Below are positions 1-8,658 of a stretch of 62,628 nt of DNA, piece after piece. Location: positions 1 through 62,628 of the forward strand of contig JAFSLQ010000057.1 of assembly GCA_017448355.1 (NCBI GenBank), given 5' to 3'. The DNA is from Clostridia bacterium. Lineage in GTDB: Bacteria; Bacillota; Clostridia; Christensenellales; Borkfalkiaceae. The first letter of the stretch is position 1, and every line of letters starts with the position of its first letter. Both the position numbers and the translations under genes were made by a program. The notes beneath the pieces are model-generated. The model did not search any database, was not told the DNA's origin, and saw only the letters and a list, made by a program, of their open reading frames with translations.

Positions 1-1
1 T

Positions 2-247
2 AAAAGACTTCATTACAAGACTAACGACAAACGATTAAAGTGTAGTATAAGAATTTCAGAAAGGAAGATAAAACGGCTAAACGACAAGTTCTTCTCTGCC
101 ATCATAGATACTTTTCTACCCGAAACGCGGTCGTATCACAACCGCTTGCACGAAATTGAAGAAGAACTTGAAGAAAAGAAAAAACAGGAGGAATGGGAAA
201 ATGAACAGGAAGAAATAAAACGCTCCAAATATTATTGGAGCAAATAA
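2..247 (+). CDS. C-terminal fragment of an unknown protein, cut by the window edge
   Basis: An open frame runs in from the left edge and ends at TAA 245-247, leaving 81 residues. The tail is highly charged: after a mixed first half it becomes a Glu/Lys-rich helix (HEIEEELEEKKKQEEWENEQ) that should form a coiled coil, ending KRSKYYWSK. No domain is recognisable. It lies upstream of small genes and an integrase, so it is probably cargo of the integrated element. The frame is open with no stop over 81 codons and the gene 3' of it has its own promoter, which supports a real gene end here. Function unknown. Confidence 0.5.
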   Translation, partial: KRLHYKTNDKRLKCSIRISERKIKRLNDKFFSAIIDTFLPETRSYHNRLHEIEEELEEKKKQEEWENEQEEIKRSKYYWSK

Positions 248-273
248 GCAACGAACAAGTTTTCCATAATAAC

Positions 274-302
274 TTGACAAGCAAAAAGAAAAAACATATA
301 AT
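274..302 (+). promoter_or_regulatory. Promoter for the ribbon-helix-helix gene
   Basis: TTGACA at 274-279 and TATAAT at 297-302 with a 17-bp spacer, a perfect sigma-A consensus. Transcription should begin near 309, giving a leader of about 32 nt before the ATG at 341. Confidence 0.85.
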
Positions 303-340
303 GTGTGTTAATACGAGATTATATTTTAAGGAGAGTTATT

Positions 341-541
341 ATGGAAAGAAGAGAAGATACGCCTGTAAGGTTGGCACGAAGAAAGTATGAAGCAAAAGTT
401 AAAGAGAAAAGAAGAGAGCAAAGCGGAACTTTCGGAACAATGATACCGAGAACGCTGTTTAATGAAATAAACGCTTTCTTACAAGAAACAGGGCTTACCA
501 AAGTGCAACTTGTTAAGGCGGGATATAAGGCGTTGCTTTGA
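341..541 (+). CDS. Small basic protein, ribbon-helix-helix-like
   Basis: This is a 66-residue basic protein. I take the ATG at 341 because it follows a strong ribosome binding site (taaggagag, 328-336); an upstream in-frame start at 305 lies at the predicted transcription start. The N-terminal half is Arg/Lys-rich. The C-terminal half (FGTMIPRTLFNEINAFLQETGL, in two pieces) looks like a strand followed by two helices, as in ribbon-helix-helix DNA-binding proteins of plasmids and integrative elements. Its stop TGATG overlaps the next start, implying translational coupling. A role as copy-control, excision or antitoxin-type regulator is inference. Confidence 0.6.
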   Translation: MERREDTPVRLARRKYEAKVKEKRREQSGTFGTMIPRTLFNEINAFLQETGLTKVQLVKAGYKALL

Positions 542-660
542 TGAAAAAAGAAAACTTAATAAGACAACTGAATATCAATCCGACTAATGGGACATTACGG
601 GCAGCAAGTTTAATACTAAAAAATACTCGCACTTTCCTGAAACTGTCGGAAATAAAATAA
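541..660 (+). CDS. 39-residue small protein, coupled to the upstream gene
   Basis: An ATG at 541 overlaps the stop of the preceding gene (TGATG) and opens a 39-codon frame ending at TAA 658-660. The product begins MKKENLIRQLNINP and has an amphipathic, Leu/Lys-rich C-terminal half. It is not recognised. Position between a small DNA-binding protein and an integrase is where excisionases or accessory factors often lie, but there is no motif to prove it. The only support is the tight overlap; it could be non-coding. Confidence 0.35.
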   Translation: MKKENLIRQLNINPTNGTLRAASLILKNTRTFLKLSEIK

Positions 661-747
661 GGGAGAGAAATTTGTAGTAAATGGCGAGAGAACATTGTAG
701 TCGATCGGGAAATAAATATTCCCGAGCAAATAAAATTTTAAGGAGAA

Positions 748-2049
748 GTGGAATATAGAGAAATAGCAAAATTATTAAACAAACTTAACAGGGAAAACGA
801 CGATGCGACAATGAGTAAGATAATGGAATTGGTTGCGGGAGCAGCCGCTTACGATAAATTACAGAATTTAGCGTTGTCAAATAAGGCAGAATTTACGCCC
901 GACACAATAAAAGTGAAAAAGCGTAAAAAAGTGGAGCGACAGGCAAAAGTCGGCAAATCATTTAAAATCACGAAAAAGGAGATAGATGTTATGCTTGATA
1001 AATATAAAAACTTATTTGCCTGTAGCGACAGGATAGTACATTATAGATTTCATAAAGGAGTTTACGAAGCGCATTACCGAAGATACGGACTCGATATATA
1101 TGCGAGCGCAAAGGACTTTAATGAAATGAGAGAAAAATTTATTCGGAAACTTTTGAATATTACCGCACACGCAGGGATTATGTGCCTTGACGTAAGTCCG
1201 AAAGAACTGATGCGTCGTAAGAACGTAAATATTCCGTTTATGAATTACGTAAACGAGTGGCTTAAAATCAAGAAACAGACGGTAAAGGAATCGACGTATA
1301 AGGAATACGAGAGAACTGCGGAATATAATTTTCGCAAAAATTTCGCAAAATTCACGGTCGGACAGATGACGCGAAGCGTTATTCAGGATTATCTTTTCGG
1401 TATAGTAAAAGAAGGAAAACACAGGACAGCCGAAAAAGTACACTTGGCTTTCACTTGTATATTTGACTTGATATCGGAAGATTTAGGCATAAGTTCGCCT
1501 ATGAAGAATATAGTTCTGCCGTATTACGAAGTGAAAAAGGGCAACGCGCTGACGAAAGACGAAGAGAAACAACTCGTTGACTATTGTCTTTCGCACAGCG
1601 AAAACGAAGCGAGTTCCGCTATTTTGGTGCTTTTATATTTCGGGTTAAGACGTTCGGAGTTAAAAACGATTGAAGTAAAAGACGAAACGCTTACCTGCGT
1701 AACGAGTAAAACCAAACTCGGCAGAAACGAAGTCAAACGAACGATACCGTTTACACCCGTATTTAAAAGAGTGTTAGAAAGCGTGGATTTTGAAAAGGCG
1801 AAAAGAACTAACGTTCATACGATTCAGACGACTTTCAAAAAGATTTTTTCAAATCACCACGTTCACGAATTGCGTTATACTTTTATAACGAGAGCAAAGG
1901 AAGCGGGATGCAATCAGGAAGTCGTAATGCTATGGGCGGGACACTCGTTCGATAAAGACGTCAAAACTTCTGCCGTTGACAGGGGATACACGGATTATTC
2001 AAAAGAATATATGAAAGTCGAAGCGCAAAAGATAAATTATATATTGTAA
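748..2049 (+). CDS. int: Tyrosine recombinase (integrase) of an integrated element
   Basis: This is a site-specific tyrosine recombinase of 433 residues if the GTG at 748 is used. The core-binding domain spans about 160-255 and the catalytic domain about 265-433. Visible catalytic residues are Arg301 (GLRRSEL), His373 and Arg376 (HELRYTF), His399 (AGH) and a C-terminal Tyr near 414 in YTDYS. The start is uncertain: AAGGAG lies only 2 nt from the GTG, so the ATG at 811 is an alternative. The gene points at the 3' end of tRNA-Gln, the usual attachment site for such enzymes. It should catalyse insertion and excision of the element whose other end lies left of this window. Confidence 0.9.
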   Translation: MEYREIAKLLNKLNRENDDATMSKIMELVAGAAAYDKLQNLALSNKAEFTPDTIKVKKRKKVERQAKVGKSFKITKKEIDVMLDKYKNLFACSDRIVHYRFHKGVYEAHYRRYGLDIYASAKDFNEMREKFIRKLLNITAHAGIMCLDVSPKELMRRKNVNIPFMNYVNEWLKIKKQTVKESTYKEYERTAEYNFRKNFAKFTVGQMTRSVIQDYLFGIVKEGKHRTAEKVHLAFTCIFDLISEDLGISSPMKNIVLPYYEVKKGNALTKDEEKQLVDYCLSHSENEASSAILVLLYFGLRRSELKTIEVKDETLTCVTSKTKLGRNEVKRTIPFTPVFKRVLESVDFEKAKRTNVHTIQTTFKKIFSNHHVHELRYTFITRAKEAGCNQEVVMLWAGHSFDKDVKTSAVDRGYTDYSKEYMKVEAQKINYIL

Positions 2050-2077
2050 AAGTTTAAAATCTTTGACAGATAAAAAG

Positions 2078-2127
2078 ATTTACCCCGCGATTTTAAGTAA
2101 TTTTACCCCACAATTTACCCCACAATT
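2078..2127 (+). repeat. TTTACCCC direct repeats downstream of the integrase
   Basis: Three copies of TTTACCCC occur at 2079-2086, 2102-2109 and 2114-2121. The last two extend to TTTACCCCACAATT with a 12-bp period. They lie between the integrase stop and the tRNA-Gln attachment region. Short direct repeats here commonly serve as arm-type integrase or excisionase binding sites; that role is inferred. Confidence 0.55.
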
Positions 2128-2199
2128 CGCGCCGTGAACAGTAAAAACGGCGGGCAAAGGGTATAGAGAAAATGTAAGGTTAAACAAGTAAAATCATAA

Positions 2200-2229
2200 G
2201 AAAAAGCCTGACGGTTTTGCCGTCAGGCT
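2200..2229 (-). terminator. Terminator of tRNA-Gln
   Basis: On the minus strand a 10-bp perfect stem (AGCCTGACGG / CCGTCAGGCT, 2229-2205) with a 5-nt loop is followed by TTTTTCTT. It starts one base past the tRNA CCA end, so it ends tRNA-Gln transcription. It lies on the element side of the presumed attachment site. Confidence 0.85.
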
Positions 2230-2230
2230 G

Positions 2231-2306
2231 TGGCAGGGGTAGCTGGATTCGAACCAACGAAGTGACGGAGTCAGAGTCCGTTGCCTTACCGCTTGGCGAT
2301 ACCCCT
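2231..2306 (-). tRNA. tRNA-Gln(CTG)
   Basis: The 76-nt cloverleaf on the minus strand has a 7-bp acceptor stem (AGGGGTA/TACCCCT), discriminator G and an encoded CCA at 2233-2231. The anticodon arm ACGGA-CTCTGAC-TCCGT gives anticodon CTG, which reads CAG. The T loop is TTCGAAT. It has its own promoter (2354-2326) and terminator. Its 3' end faces the integrase and is the likely attachment site of the element on the left. Confidence 0.95.
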
Positions 2307-2325
2307 AAATTGAAATCGCTATTGT

Positions 2326-2354
2326 ATTGTATCAAAATAATAAAAATTTTTCAA
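2326..2354 (-). promoter_or_regulatory. Promoter of tRNA-Gln
   Basis: On the minus strand TTGAAA (2354-2349), a 17-bp spacer and TACAAT (2331-2326). Transcription should begin about 13 nt before the tRNA 5' end. Confidence 0.85.
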
Positions 2355-2401
2355 CTGTTTTTAACCTGCTTTTCATTATTTTTTATATATTTGCAAAAGA
2401 A

Positions 2402-2430
2402 TTGACTTTTTTTCTTAAAACGCTTATTAT
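2402..2430 (+). promoter_or_regulatory. Promoter of trkA, probably leaderless
   Basis: TTGACT (2402-2407), 17 bp, TATTAT (2425-2430). An overlapping TATAAT at 2428-2433 would need a 20-bp spacer. Either places the start of transcription at about 2437-2440, exactly at the trkA ATG (2439). No Shine-Dalgarno sequence precedes that ATG. Confidence 0.75.
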
Positions 2431-2438
2431 AATACTAT

Positions 2439-3812
2439 ATGAAAATCATAGTTGTAGGTGCCGGAAAGGTAGGCACAACTTTAATTGAAAACTTCGTTAA
2501 AGAAGGACATGACGTCGTTGTCGTTGACCTTGACGAAAAAACTGTTAATTACGTCGTGAACCGTTTGGACGCAAACGGCGTTGTCGGCAGCGGCTTGGAA
2601 CGGCAGACGCTTTCCGATGCGGGCGTCGAATCCGCAGATTTTCTTATCGCCAGCACTTCGCGCGACGAACTGAATATTCTTTGCTGCGTGCTTGCTAAAA
2701 AACTCGGCGTTAAACGCACTATCGCGCGTGTCAGAGACCCGCAGTTGTTTTCCGAAATTGACAGCATGCGCGAATATCTTGGGCTTGACTTAGCCTTTAA
2801 TCCCGAACTTCAAACTGCGCTCGAAATATCGCAGGTTCTAAAATTCCCGTCGGCAAAGAGTGTGGACACGTTTGCGGACGGCAAAGCACTTATGGTGGAA
2901 TTCGATATCGGCGCTTCAAATCCCATTTGCGGGAAAACGCTGATGCAGATTTCCGCTACCTACGGTTATAAATTGTTGTTTTGTATGATAATAAGGGGCG
3001 ACAAAGTGTTTATTCCGCGCGGGGACTTCACCGTGATGGAAAACGACGTCGTTTATATCATCGCCAAAGAAAGCGAACTTGCCGCTTTTTGCAAATCGCT
3101 TAAAATTTTTAAGCCGCGCGCAAAATCCGTTTTTATAATCGGCGGCGGCAAAATCGGGTATTATCTTTCAAAAGAACTTTTAAAAGACGGCGTGTCTGTT
3201 AAAATTCTGGAATCCGACAAACCGCGTTGCGAAGAACTGTCTGCGGCGCTTATGGACGCGACGGTGCTTTACGGCGACGGTACGGACCAGACGATTTTAG
3301 ACGAAGAAGGCTTAAAGAACAGCGACGGATGCGTAACACTTACAGGTATTGACGAAGAAAACGTTATTATTTCACTTTACGCGCAGCAAAAGGGCGTGGA
3401 TAAAATAATCACCAAAGTGGATAGGTCTTCTATTTCCGATATGGTTAAAAAACTCGGCTTAGAAACGGTTGTATCGCCGAGAAACGTTATCGCAAACAGG
3501 ATAATAATGTTTGTGCGCGCCGCCCAAACGGAGTTTTCGGATAAAATTGACGCGCTGTATATATTAAACGATAAGGCGGAAGCGTTGCAGTTTACGGTCG
3601 GCGAAGATTTTGAACACGCAGACGTGCCGCTATCGCAACTTAAAATTAAAAAAGACGTGCTTATCGGCGGCATTGTTCGGGACGGAGAATATATCTTCCC
3701 GTCAGGCGACGCGGCGATACGTCAACGCGATAAAGTTATAGTGGTTACTACGCTTAAACAGATAAACGGCTTATCCGATATCTTTAAAGCGGGGGCATAT
3801 AAATCCAAGTAG
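2439..3812 (+). CDS. trkA: Trk potassium uptake regulatory subunit TrkA
   Basis: This cytoplasmic NAD-binding subunit gates the TrkH potassium channel encoded next. The 457-residue protein has two tandem RCK units. The first Rossmann fold begins at residue 3 (VVGAGKVG), the second near 230 (IIGGGKIGYYL), and each is followed by a TrkA_C ligand-binding domain. Length and duplication fit TrkA rather than the single-domain KtrA. It is 11 bp from trkH and co-transcribed. The ATG at 2439 has no ribosome binding site and lies at the predicted transcription start, so it is probably translated from a leaderless mRNA. Confidence 0.95.
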   Translation: MKIIVVGAGKVGTTLIENFVKEGHDVVVVDLDEKTVNYVVNRLDANGVVGSGLERQTLSDAGVESADFLIASTSRDELNILCCVLAKKLGVKRTIARVRDPQLFSEIDSMREYLGLDLAFNPELQTALEISQVLKFPSAKSVDTFADGKALMVEFDIGASNPICGKTLMQISATYGYKLLFCMIIRGDKVFIPRGDFTVMENDVVYIIAKESELAAFCKSLKIFKPRAKSVFIIGGGKIGYYLSKELLKDGVSVKILESDKPRCEELSAALMDATVLYGDGTDQTILDEEGLKNSDGCVTLTGIDEENVIISLYAQQKGVDKIITKVDRSSISDMVKKLGLETVVSPRNVIANRIIMFVRAAQTEFSDKIDALYILNDKAEALQFTVGEDFEHADVPLSQLKIKKDVLIGGIVRDGEYIFPSGDAAIRQRDKVIVVTTLKQINGLSDIFKAGAYKSK

Positions 3813-3823
3813 AAATTGTATTT

Positions 3824-5272
3824 ATGAATTATAAAATGGTTTTAAACGTTCTCGGTAAAGCGATGCTGATAGAAGCAGCACTGCTGTTAGTACCGCTACT
3901 TGTGGGCGTTTCGTTCGGTGAAAACACTTATTTATCTTTTCTTATTCCGATGGCGGGGCTGTTTTTTATCGGAGTGCCGCTGTCGTGCCTGAAATTCCGC
4001 GATAAATCCATCTATGCGAAAGAAGGGTTCGTTATCGTTGCGCTTGCCTGGACGGTGCTTTCCGTCGTAGGCAGCCTTCCGTTTATGATATCGGGCGAAA
4101 TCCCTAACTTTTTCGACGCGTTTTTCGAAACGGCTTCCGGTTTTACCACGACGGGTGCAAGTGCGCTTGACAGCGTGGAATTTATGTCTAAGTCTATAAT
4201 GTTTTGGCGAATTTTAACCCATTGGCTCGGCGGTATGGGCGTGCTTGTGTTTATTCTTGCCGTTTTGCCGAGTGGCGGCGCGGGGCTTATGTACGTTTTC
4301 CGCGCGGAATCGCCCGGTCCTTCGTCTGGTAAACTCGTAGGGAAAATAAAGCATACGGCACAGATACTTTACGGGATTTACGTAATCTTGACCTTTTTGG
4401 AAGCGATTTTATTGCTTGTAGGCGGTATGTCTTTATACGACGCGGTGCTTACCGCTTTTTCGACTGCCGGTACAGGCGGTTTCGGTGTGCACGACGGTAG
4501 TATCGCTTATTATAATAACGTTTATTTTGAAATGGTGGTTGCCGCGTTTATGTTTTTATTCGGCATCAATTTCAATATCTTTTATCTGCTTCTCACGGGT
4601 AACGTCCTTAAAGCTTTAAAAAGCGAAGAACTTTTGGTTTACGTCGTTATGATACTTACGGCGTCGATTGTTATCGCTGTTAATATTTTAGGTTCTGTCG
4701 AAAATTTCTGGCAAGCACTCAGATATTCCTTCTTCCAAGTGAATACGGTAACGTCGACGACGGGCTTTTCTACGGTGGATTTTGCCGAGTGGCCTGCACT
4801 TTCTAAAGGTATATTGCTGTGTTTGACTGTTATAGGTGCAAGCGGCGGTTCGACAGGCGGCGGTATGAAGGTTGCAAGGCTTTGTATTTTAAGGCGTTCC
4901 GCCGCCGCAAATTTAAAACGTATGATATATCCGCGAGCGTACGTTTCTGTTAAATTTGAAGGGAAAACGCTGTCAAGGGAAACGGAAAGGGGCGTGAGAA
5001 CGTACTTTATCCTTTACGTTGCGATAGTTGGAATTTGCACCTTGCTTTTATCTCTCGACCCTTTTGCAGACGTGTTTACAAACTTTTCCGCAACTCTTGC
5101 ATGCATAAGCAACGTTGGGCCGGGGGTTACAAAACTTATAGGGCCTATGGCGTCTTATTCCGGTTATGCGTGGTATTCTAAACTGGTTTTGTCTTTTGTA
5201 ATGCTTGCGGGTAGGTTGGAAATCTTCCCGATGATTTTCTTACTTGCGCCGCGCACGTGGAGAAAAAGGTAA
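3824..5272 (+). CDS. trkH: Trk potassium channel subunit TrkH
   Basis: This is the membrane pore subunit for potassium uptake, 482 residues, with about ten hydrophobic spans. The four selectivity-filter loops are visible: SGFTTTGAS (about 100), STAGTGGFGV (about 215), TSTTGFST (about 315) and CISNVGPGV (about 430). Each carries the filter glycine. It works with the preceding TrkA. The N-terminus MNYKMVLNVLGKAML leads directly into the first membrane span. No terminator separates it from fhs 31 bp downstream, but fhs has its own strong ribosome binding site. Confidence 0.95.
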   Translation: MNYKMVLNVLGKAMLIEAALLLVPLLVGVSFGENTYLSFLIPMAGLFFIGVPLSCLKFRDKSIYAKEGFVIVALAWTVLSVVGSLPFMISGEIPNFFDAFFETASGFTTTGASALDSVEFMSKSIMFWRILTHWLGGMGVLVFILAVLPSGGAGLMYVFRAESPGPSSGKLVGKIKHTAQILYGIYVILTFLEAILLLVGGMSLYDAVLTAFSTAGTGGFGVHDGSIAYYNNVYFEMVVAAFMFLFGINFNIFYLLLTGNVLKALKSEELLVYVVMILTASIVIAVNILGSVENFWQALRYSFFQVNTVTSTTGFSTVDFAEWPALSKGILLCLTVIGASGGSTGGGMKVARLCILRRSAAANLKRMIYPRAYVSVKFEGKTLSRETERGVRTYFILYVAIVGICTLLLSLDPFADVFTNFSATLACISNVGPGVTKLIGPMASYSGYAWYSKLVLSFVMLAGRLEIFPMIFLLAPRTWRKR

Positions 5273-5303
5273 ATAAATTTACTCGTTAATTAAGGAGCAA
5301 CTA

Positions 5304-6977
5304 ATGAATATTAAAAGCGATATTGAAATTGCAAATTCGGTTAAACCGCAAAACATTACAGAAATAGCGAAAAAAGCGGGCATTGACGCAAAATATATTG
5401 AACAATACGGCAATTATAAGGCGAAAATCGATTTAAAATATCTTAAAGAAACTAAAAATCCCGACGGAAAACTTGTTTTAGTTACGGCAATCACTCCTAC
5501 GGCGGCGGGTGAAGGTAAAACCACAACGACGATAGGGCTTGCCGACGCGTTGAACAGCATAGGCAAAAAAACCGTTGTGGCTTTGCGTGAACCGTCATTA
5601 GGGCCTGTTTTCGGATTAAAAGGCGGCGCGACGGGCGGCGGATATGCACAAGTCGTTCCGATGGAAGACATCAACTTGCATTTTACGGGTGATTTCCACG
5701 CGATAGGTGCGGCGAACAACCTTCTTGCCGCTATGCTTGATAATCATATTTATCAAGGCAACGCTTTAAATATCGACGTTAAAAGCATTACCTTTAAGCG
5801 TTGCGTTGATATGAACGACCGTCAACTTCGCAGGATAATAAACGGTATAGGCAAAAGAACCGACGGCGTGATGCGTGAAGACGGGTTCGACATAACAGTT
5901 GCGTCGGAAATTATGGCGGTATTCTGTCTTGCAAGCGATATAAACGATTTAAAAGAACGACTTGCCAAAATAATAGTCGGATATAATATGGAAGGACAGC
6001 CGATAACTGCGGGGGATTTGAAGGCGCAAGGCGCGATGGCGGCGCTTTTGAAAGACGCGATAAAGCCGAATTTAGTACAGACCTTAGAAGGTACTCCCGC
6101 CATAGTTCACGGCGGTCCGTTTGCGAATATCGCGCACGGCTGTAATTCGGTCATAGCGACGAGAACTGCGCTTAAACTTGCCGACTATTGCATAACGGAA
6201 GCAGGTTTCGGTTCTGACCTTGGCGCAGAAAAATTTCTTGATATAAAGTGCCGCGTTTCGGGGCTGCGCCCGTCGGCGGCGGTCATTGTTGCGACCATAC
6301 GCGCGCTTAAAATGCACGGCGGCGTTAAAAAAGCCGACCTTGCCGGTGAAAACGTTCAGGCGGTTATGCAAGGACTTCCGAATTTACTTAGACATTATCA
6401 CAATATTAACGATTTATATAAAATTCCCGCGGTCGTTGCGATGAATAGATTCCCGACCGATACCGACGCCGAAATTAAGGCGGTGATGGACGAGTGTAAA
6501 AAACTCGGCATTAAAGTTGCGCTTTCTACGGTTCGCGCGGAAGGCGGCAAAGGCGGCACGAGTTTAGCGGAAGAAGTCGTAAAACTTTGCGAGACACCTA
6601 ACGATTTTACTTACGCTTACGACGTTAATTTGCCCATCGAAGATAAAATCGCAGAAGTTGCGGTCAAAGTTTACGGCGGTGCGGGGGCGCATTTTACCGC
6701 GGACGCGAAAAAACAAATAGAAAAATTACGTTCTTTGGGGCTTGACAAGTTGCCCGTTTGCATAGCGAAAACGCAATACTCTTTTTCCGACGATAAAGAT
6801 AAGATTTGCGCGCCGAAAGACTTTAAGATAACGGTTAAAAACGTAAAAGTTTCGGCAGGCGCGGGCTTTATAGTCGCGCTTACAGGCGATATTATGACTA
6901 TGCCGGGGCTTCCGAAAGTTCCCGCCGCGGAAAATATAGACGTGGATGAGAACGGCAGAATAAGCGGGTTATTTTAA
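5304..6977 (+). CDS. fhs: Formate-tetrahydrofolate ligase
   Basis: This enzyme joins formate to tetrahydrofolate with ATP hydrolysis to give 10-formyl-THF, feeding one-carbon metabolism. The 557-residue length is typical. A P-loop-like ATP site [13 protein letters not shown] lies at about 62-74, and the C-terminal family signature MPGLPK is near 534. AAGGAG precedes the ATG at 5304. The gene alone does not show an acetogenic pathway: no other Wood-Ljungdahl gene is present in the window, and fhs is widespread in fermentative Clostridia for purine and formylmethionine synthesis. Confidence 0.97.
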   Translation: MNIKSDIEIANSVKPQNITEIAKKAGIDAKYIEQYGNYKAKIDLKYLKETKNPDGKLVLVTAITPTAAGEGKTTTTIGLADALNSIGKKTVVALREPSLGPVFGLKGGATGGGYAQVVPMEDINLHFTGDFHAIGAANNLLAAMLDNHIYQGNALNIDVKSITFKRCVDMNDRQLRRIINGIGKRTDGVMREDGFDITVASEIMAVFCLASDINDLKERLAKIIVGYNMEGQPITAGDLKAQGAMAALLKDAIKPNLVQTLEGTPAIVHGGPFANIAHGCNSVIATRTALKLADYCITEAGFGSDLGAEKFLDIKCRVSGLRPSAAVIVATIRALKMHGGVKKADLAGENVQAVMQGLPNLLRHYHNINDLYKIPAVVAMNRFPTDTDAEIKAVMDECKKLGIKVALSTVRAEGGKGGTSLAEEVVKLCETPNDFTYAYDVNLPIEDKIAEVAVKVYGGAGAHFTADAKKQIEKLRSLGLDKLPVCIAKTQYSFSDDKDKICAPKDFKITVKNVKVSAGAGFIVALTGDIMTMPGLPKVPAAENIDVDENGRISGLF

Positions 6978-6980
6978 ACT

Positions 6981-7850
6981 ATGAAAGGCATAATCTGCGT
7001 AAACCCTTTCGGCGAACCGAAAGAGAGCGTGTATTTTGCACAGCGCTTAAAACAGGAACTGGCGGGTTTTGGGGTTGAGACCCGTATCGTTGATAACGGA
7101 TATACCGAAAACGGGCTTATAGACGGCAAAATCGGCAAGATTTTTTCTTGCGATTTCGCCGTATTTTTCGATAAGGATAAATATCTTTCGGCGTGTCTTG
7201 AAAAATCGGGCATAAGGCTTTTTAACACCCACGCCGCAATAAGAAAATGCGACGATAAGGCTGAAACATATATCGCGCTTGCGGGGGCGGGGCTTAATAT
7301 TCCCGACACGCTGTTTGCGCCCGTATGCTATAACGCTTTTTCGTGCGTCGACGAAGACGGTTTAAAAAAAATTGCCGCAAAACTCGGCTATCCTTTAATC
7401 GTTAAAGAAAGTTTCGGTTCTATGGGTAAAGGCGTTTATAAAGCCGACGACTACGCCGCGCTTTTGACACTTGCGAAAGACCTGAAATTAAAGCCGCACC
7501 TTTATCAGCGGTATTTGCCATATAAATCGGGCGTCGACGTTCGTATGATTGTTGTTGGCGGTAAATTCTTATGCGCTATGATGCGCGAAAACGATAAAGA
7601 TTTCCGCTCTAACATCGCCCTCGGCGGCAAAGGCAAGCCGTACTTGCCGAGTGAAGAATTTATTTTAACGGCGGAAAAGTGCGCGCAGGTTTTAGGACTT
7701 GACTATTGCGGCGTCGATTTGCTTTTCGGCGAAAACGAAAAGCCGTATGTCTGCGAAGTCAATTCCAACGCTTTTATAACCGAAATAGAGAAAATAACCG
7801 GCGTAAACGTCGCAAAATCTTATGCGGAACATATTGTAAAATCATTGTAA
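6981..7850 (+). CDS. RimK-like ATP-grasp ligase
   Basis: This 289-residue ATP-grasp protein resembles RimK-family carboxylate-amine ligases. The substrate-side N-terminal domain covers about 1-95. The ATP-grasp fold follows with the nucleotide-binding strand YPLIVKESFGSMGKGVYK (about 135-152), a metal-binding acidic segment CGVDLLF near 240, and VCEVNSN at about 253-259. It starts 3 bp after fhs, so it is the last gene of that transcript, and a strong terminator follows. The substrate cannot be told from sequence; peptide or cofactor glutamylation are known roles of relatives. Confidence 0.85.
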   Translation: MKGIICVNPFGEPKESVYFAQRLKQELAGFGVETRIVDNGYTENGLIDGKIGKIFSCDFAVFFDKDKYLSACLEKSGIRLFNTHAAIRKCDDKAETYIALAGAGLNIPDTLFAPVCYNAFSCVDEDGLKKIAAKLGYPLIVKESFGSMGKGVYKADDYAALLTLAKDLKLKPHLYQRYLPYKSGVDVRMIVVGGKFLCAMMRENDKDFRSNIALGGKGKPYLPSEEFILTAEKCAQVLGLDYCGVDLLFGENEKPYVCEVNSNAFITEIEKITGVNVAKSYAEHIVKSL

Positions 7851-7878
7851 AGTTTAATTTTTTGTTTTATGGATTTAC

Positions 7879-7915
7879 TTCGGGCGAAGAGTAATCTTCG
7901 CCCGAAAAATTTTTT
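7879..7915 (+). terminator. Terminator after the fhs/ATP-grasp unit
   Basis: A 12-bp perfect stem (TTCGGGCGAAGA / TCTTCGCCCGAA, 7879-7906) with a GTAA loop, followed by a run of seven T at 7909-7915. Confidence 0.9.
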
Positions 7916-7946
7916 AAAAAAATTTTATTTTTTTTTGAAAAAACTA

Positions 7947-7974
7947 TTGACAAACCAAAAAGCCCGAGTATAAT
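7947..7974 (+). promoter_or_regulatory. Promoter of hsp20
   Basis: TTGACA (7947-7952), 16 bp, TATAAT (7969-7974). The CIRCE operator starts 6 bp downstream and covers the predicted transcription start. Confidence 0.9.
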
Positions 7975-7979
7975 TATAA

Positions 7980-8006
7980 TTAGCAATCGAGAGAAAAGAG
8001 TGCTAA
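7980..8006 (+). promoter_or_regulatory. CIRCE operator (HrcA binding site) of hsp20
   Basis: TTAGCAATC, 9 bp, GAGTGCTAA: the CIRCE inverted repeat with one mismatch in the left arm. HrcA represses such promoters at normal temperature. A further copy of TGCTAACAAT at 8024-8033 repeats the right-arm end (8001-8010). Confidence 0.92.
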
Positions 8007-8078
8007 CAATTAAAATAAGTAACTGCTAACAATCTTAGATTAAAATTGCCAAAATAATAAAAAGAGAGGTGTGTATTT

Positions 8079-8507
8079 ATGAAGAACTATTTATCGAGAA
8101 GAAACGAAAGGGACGACAATTTTGTCGATATCTGGAACGACCCGTTTGAGGATTTTTTCAAGCCGTTTTTCTACGGGGGAGTAAAGGCTTCCGAGATGCG
8201 TACCGACATTAAGGAAACGGAAAACGGGTATGAAATGCAGGTAGACCTTCCGGGGTTTGAAAAAAAAGACATCAAGGTTGCGCTTAAAAACGGGTATTTG
8301 ACCGTAAGCGCCGAAAAGCAGGAAAAAGAAGAAGACAAACACAATTATTTAAGACGTGAAAGACATTGTTCGTGCAGTAGGTCTTATTACGTCGGAAACG
8401 GTGTAAAAGAACAGGACGTAAAGGCAAAATACGACAACGGCATCTTGTCTTTAAGCGTTCCCAAAGAGACGAAGGAAATTCCTTCGGGCAACATCGACAT
8501 AGAATAA
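8079..8507 (+). CDS. Small heat-shock protein, Hsp20/alpha-crystallin family
   Basis: This 142-residue ATP-independent holdase prevents aggregation of unfolded proteins. The alpha-crystallin domain spans about 40-135, with the strand motif VDLPGFEKKDIKVALKNGYL at about 54-73 and the GILSLSVPK signature near 124. A short N-terminal arm (WNDPFEDFFKPFF) follows the usual pattern for bacterial Hsp20. The ATG at 8079 is preceded by agagaggtg. The leader carries CIRCE, so the gene should be repressed by HrcA and heat-induced. It is monocistronic, bounded by terminators on both sides. Confidence 0.95.
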   Translation: MKNYLSRRNERDDNFVDIWNDPFEDFFKPFFYGGVKASEMRTDIKETENGYEMQVDLPGFEKKDIKVALKNGYLTVSAEKQEKEEDKHNYLRRERHCSCSRSYYVGNGVKEQDVKAKYDNGILSLSVPKETKEIPSGNIDIE

Positions 8508-8526
8508 TGTGCATAGTAAACCTCCT

Positions 8527-8569
8527 AAAAACTCTGCGGGCGGGGATTATCCCCGCCCGCAGAGTTTTT
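8527..8569 (+). terminator. Bidirectional terminator after hsp20
   Basis: A 15-bp perfect stem (ACTCTGCGGGCGGGG and its complement, 8531-8565) with an ATTAT loop, flanked by AAAA before and TTTTT after. Confidence 0.92.
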
Positions 8570-8601
8570 AAATATTTTGCATAAATAATATTTTAAAACC
8601 A

Positions 8602-8630
8602 TTGTAAAGAGAAGTTTTTTTTGGTATAAT
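8602..8630 (+). promoter_or_regulatory. Promoter of ftsK and the downstream operon
   Basis: TTGTAA (8602-8607), 17 bp, TATAAT (8625-8630). Transcription should start near 8637. Confidence 0.85.
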
Positions 8631-8658
8631 TATATCATAATGGGTTAGGAGAACTATT

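Noticed and set aside
681-758. 25-codon frame before the integrase
   Set aside because: Very short, overlaps the integrase start, no conserved feature.
5304-6977. fhs as proof of acetogenesis
   Set aside because: No other Wood-Ljungdahl genes here; fhs is common in non-acetogens.
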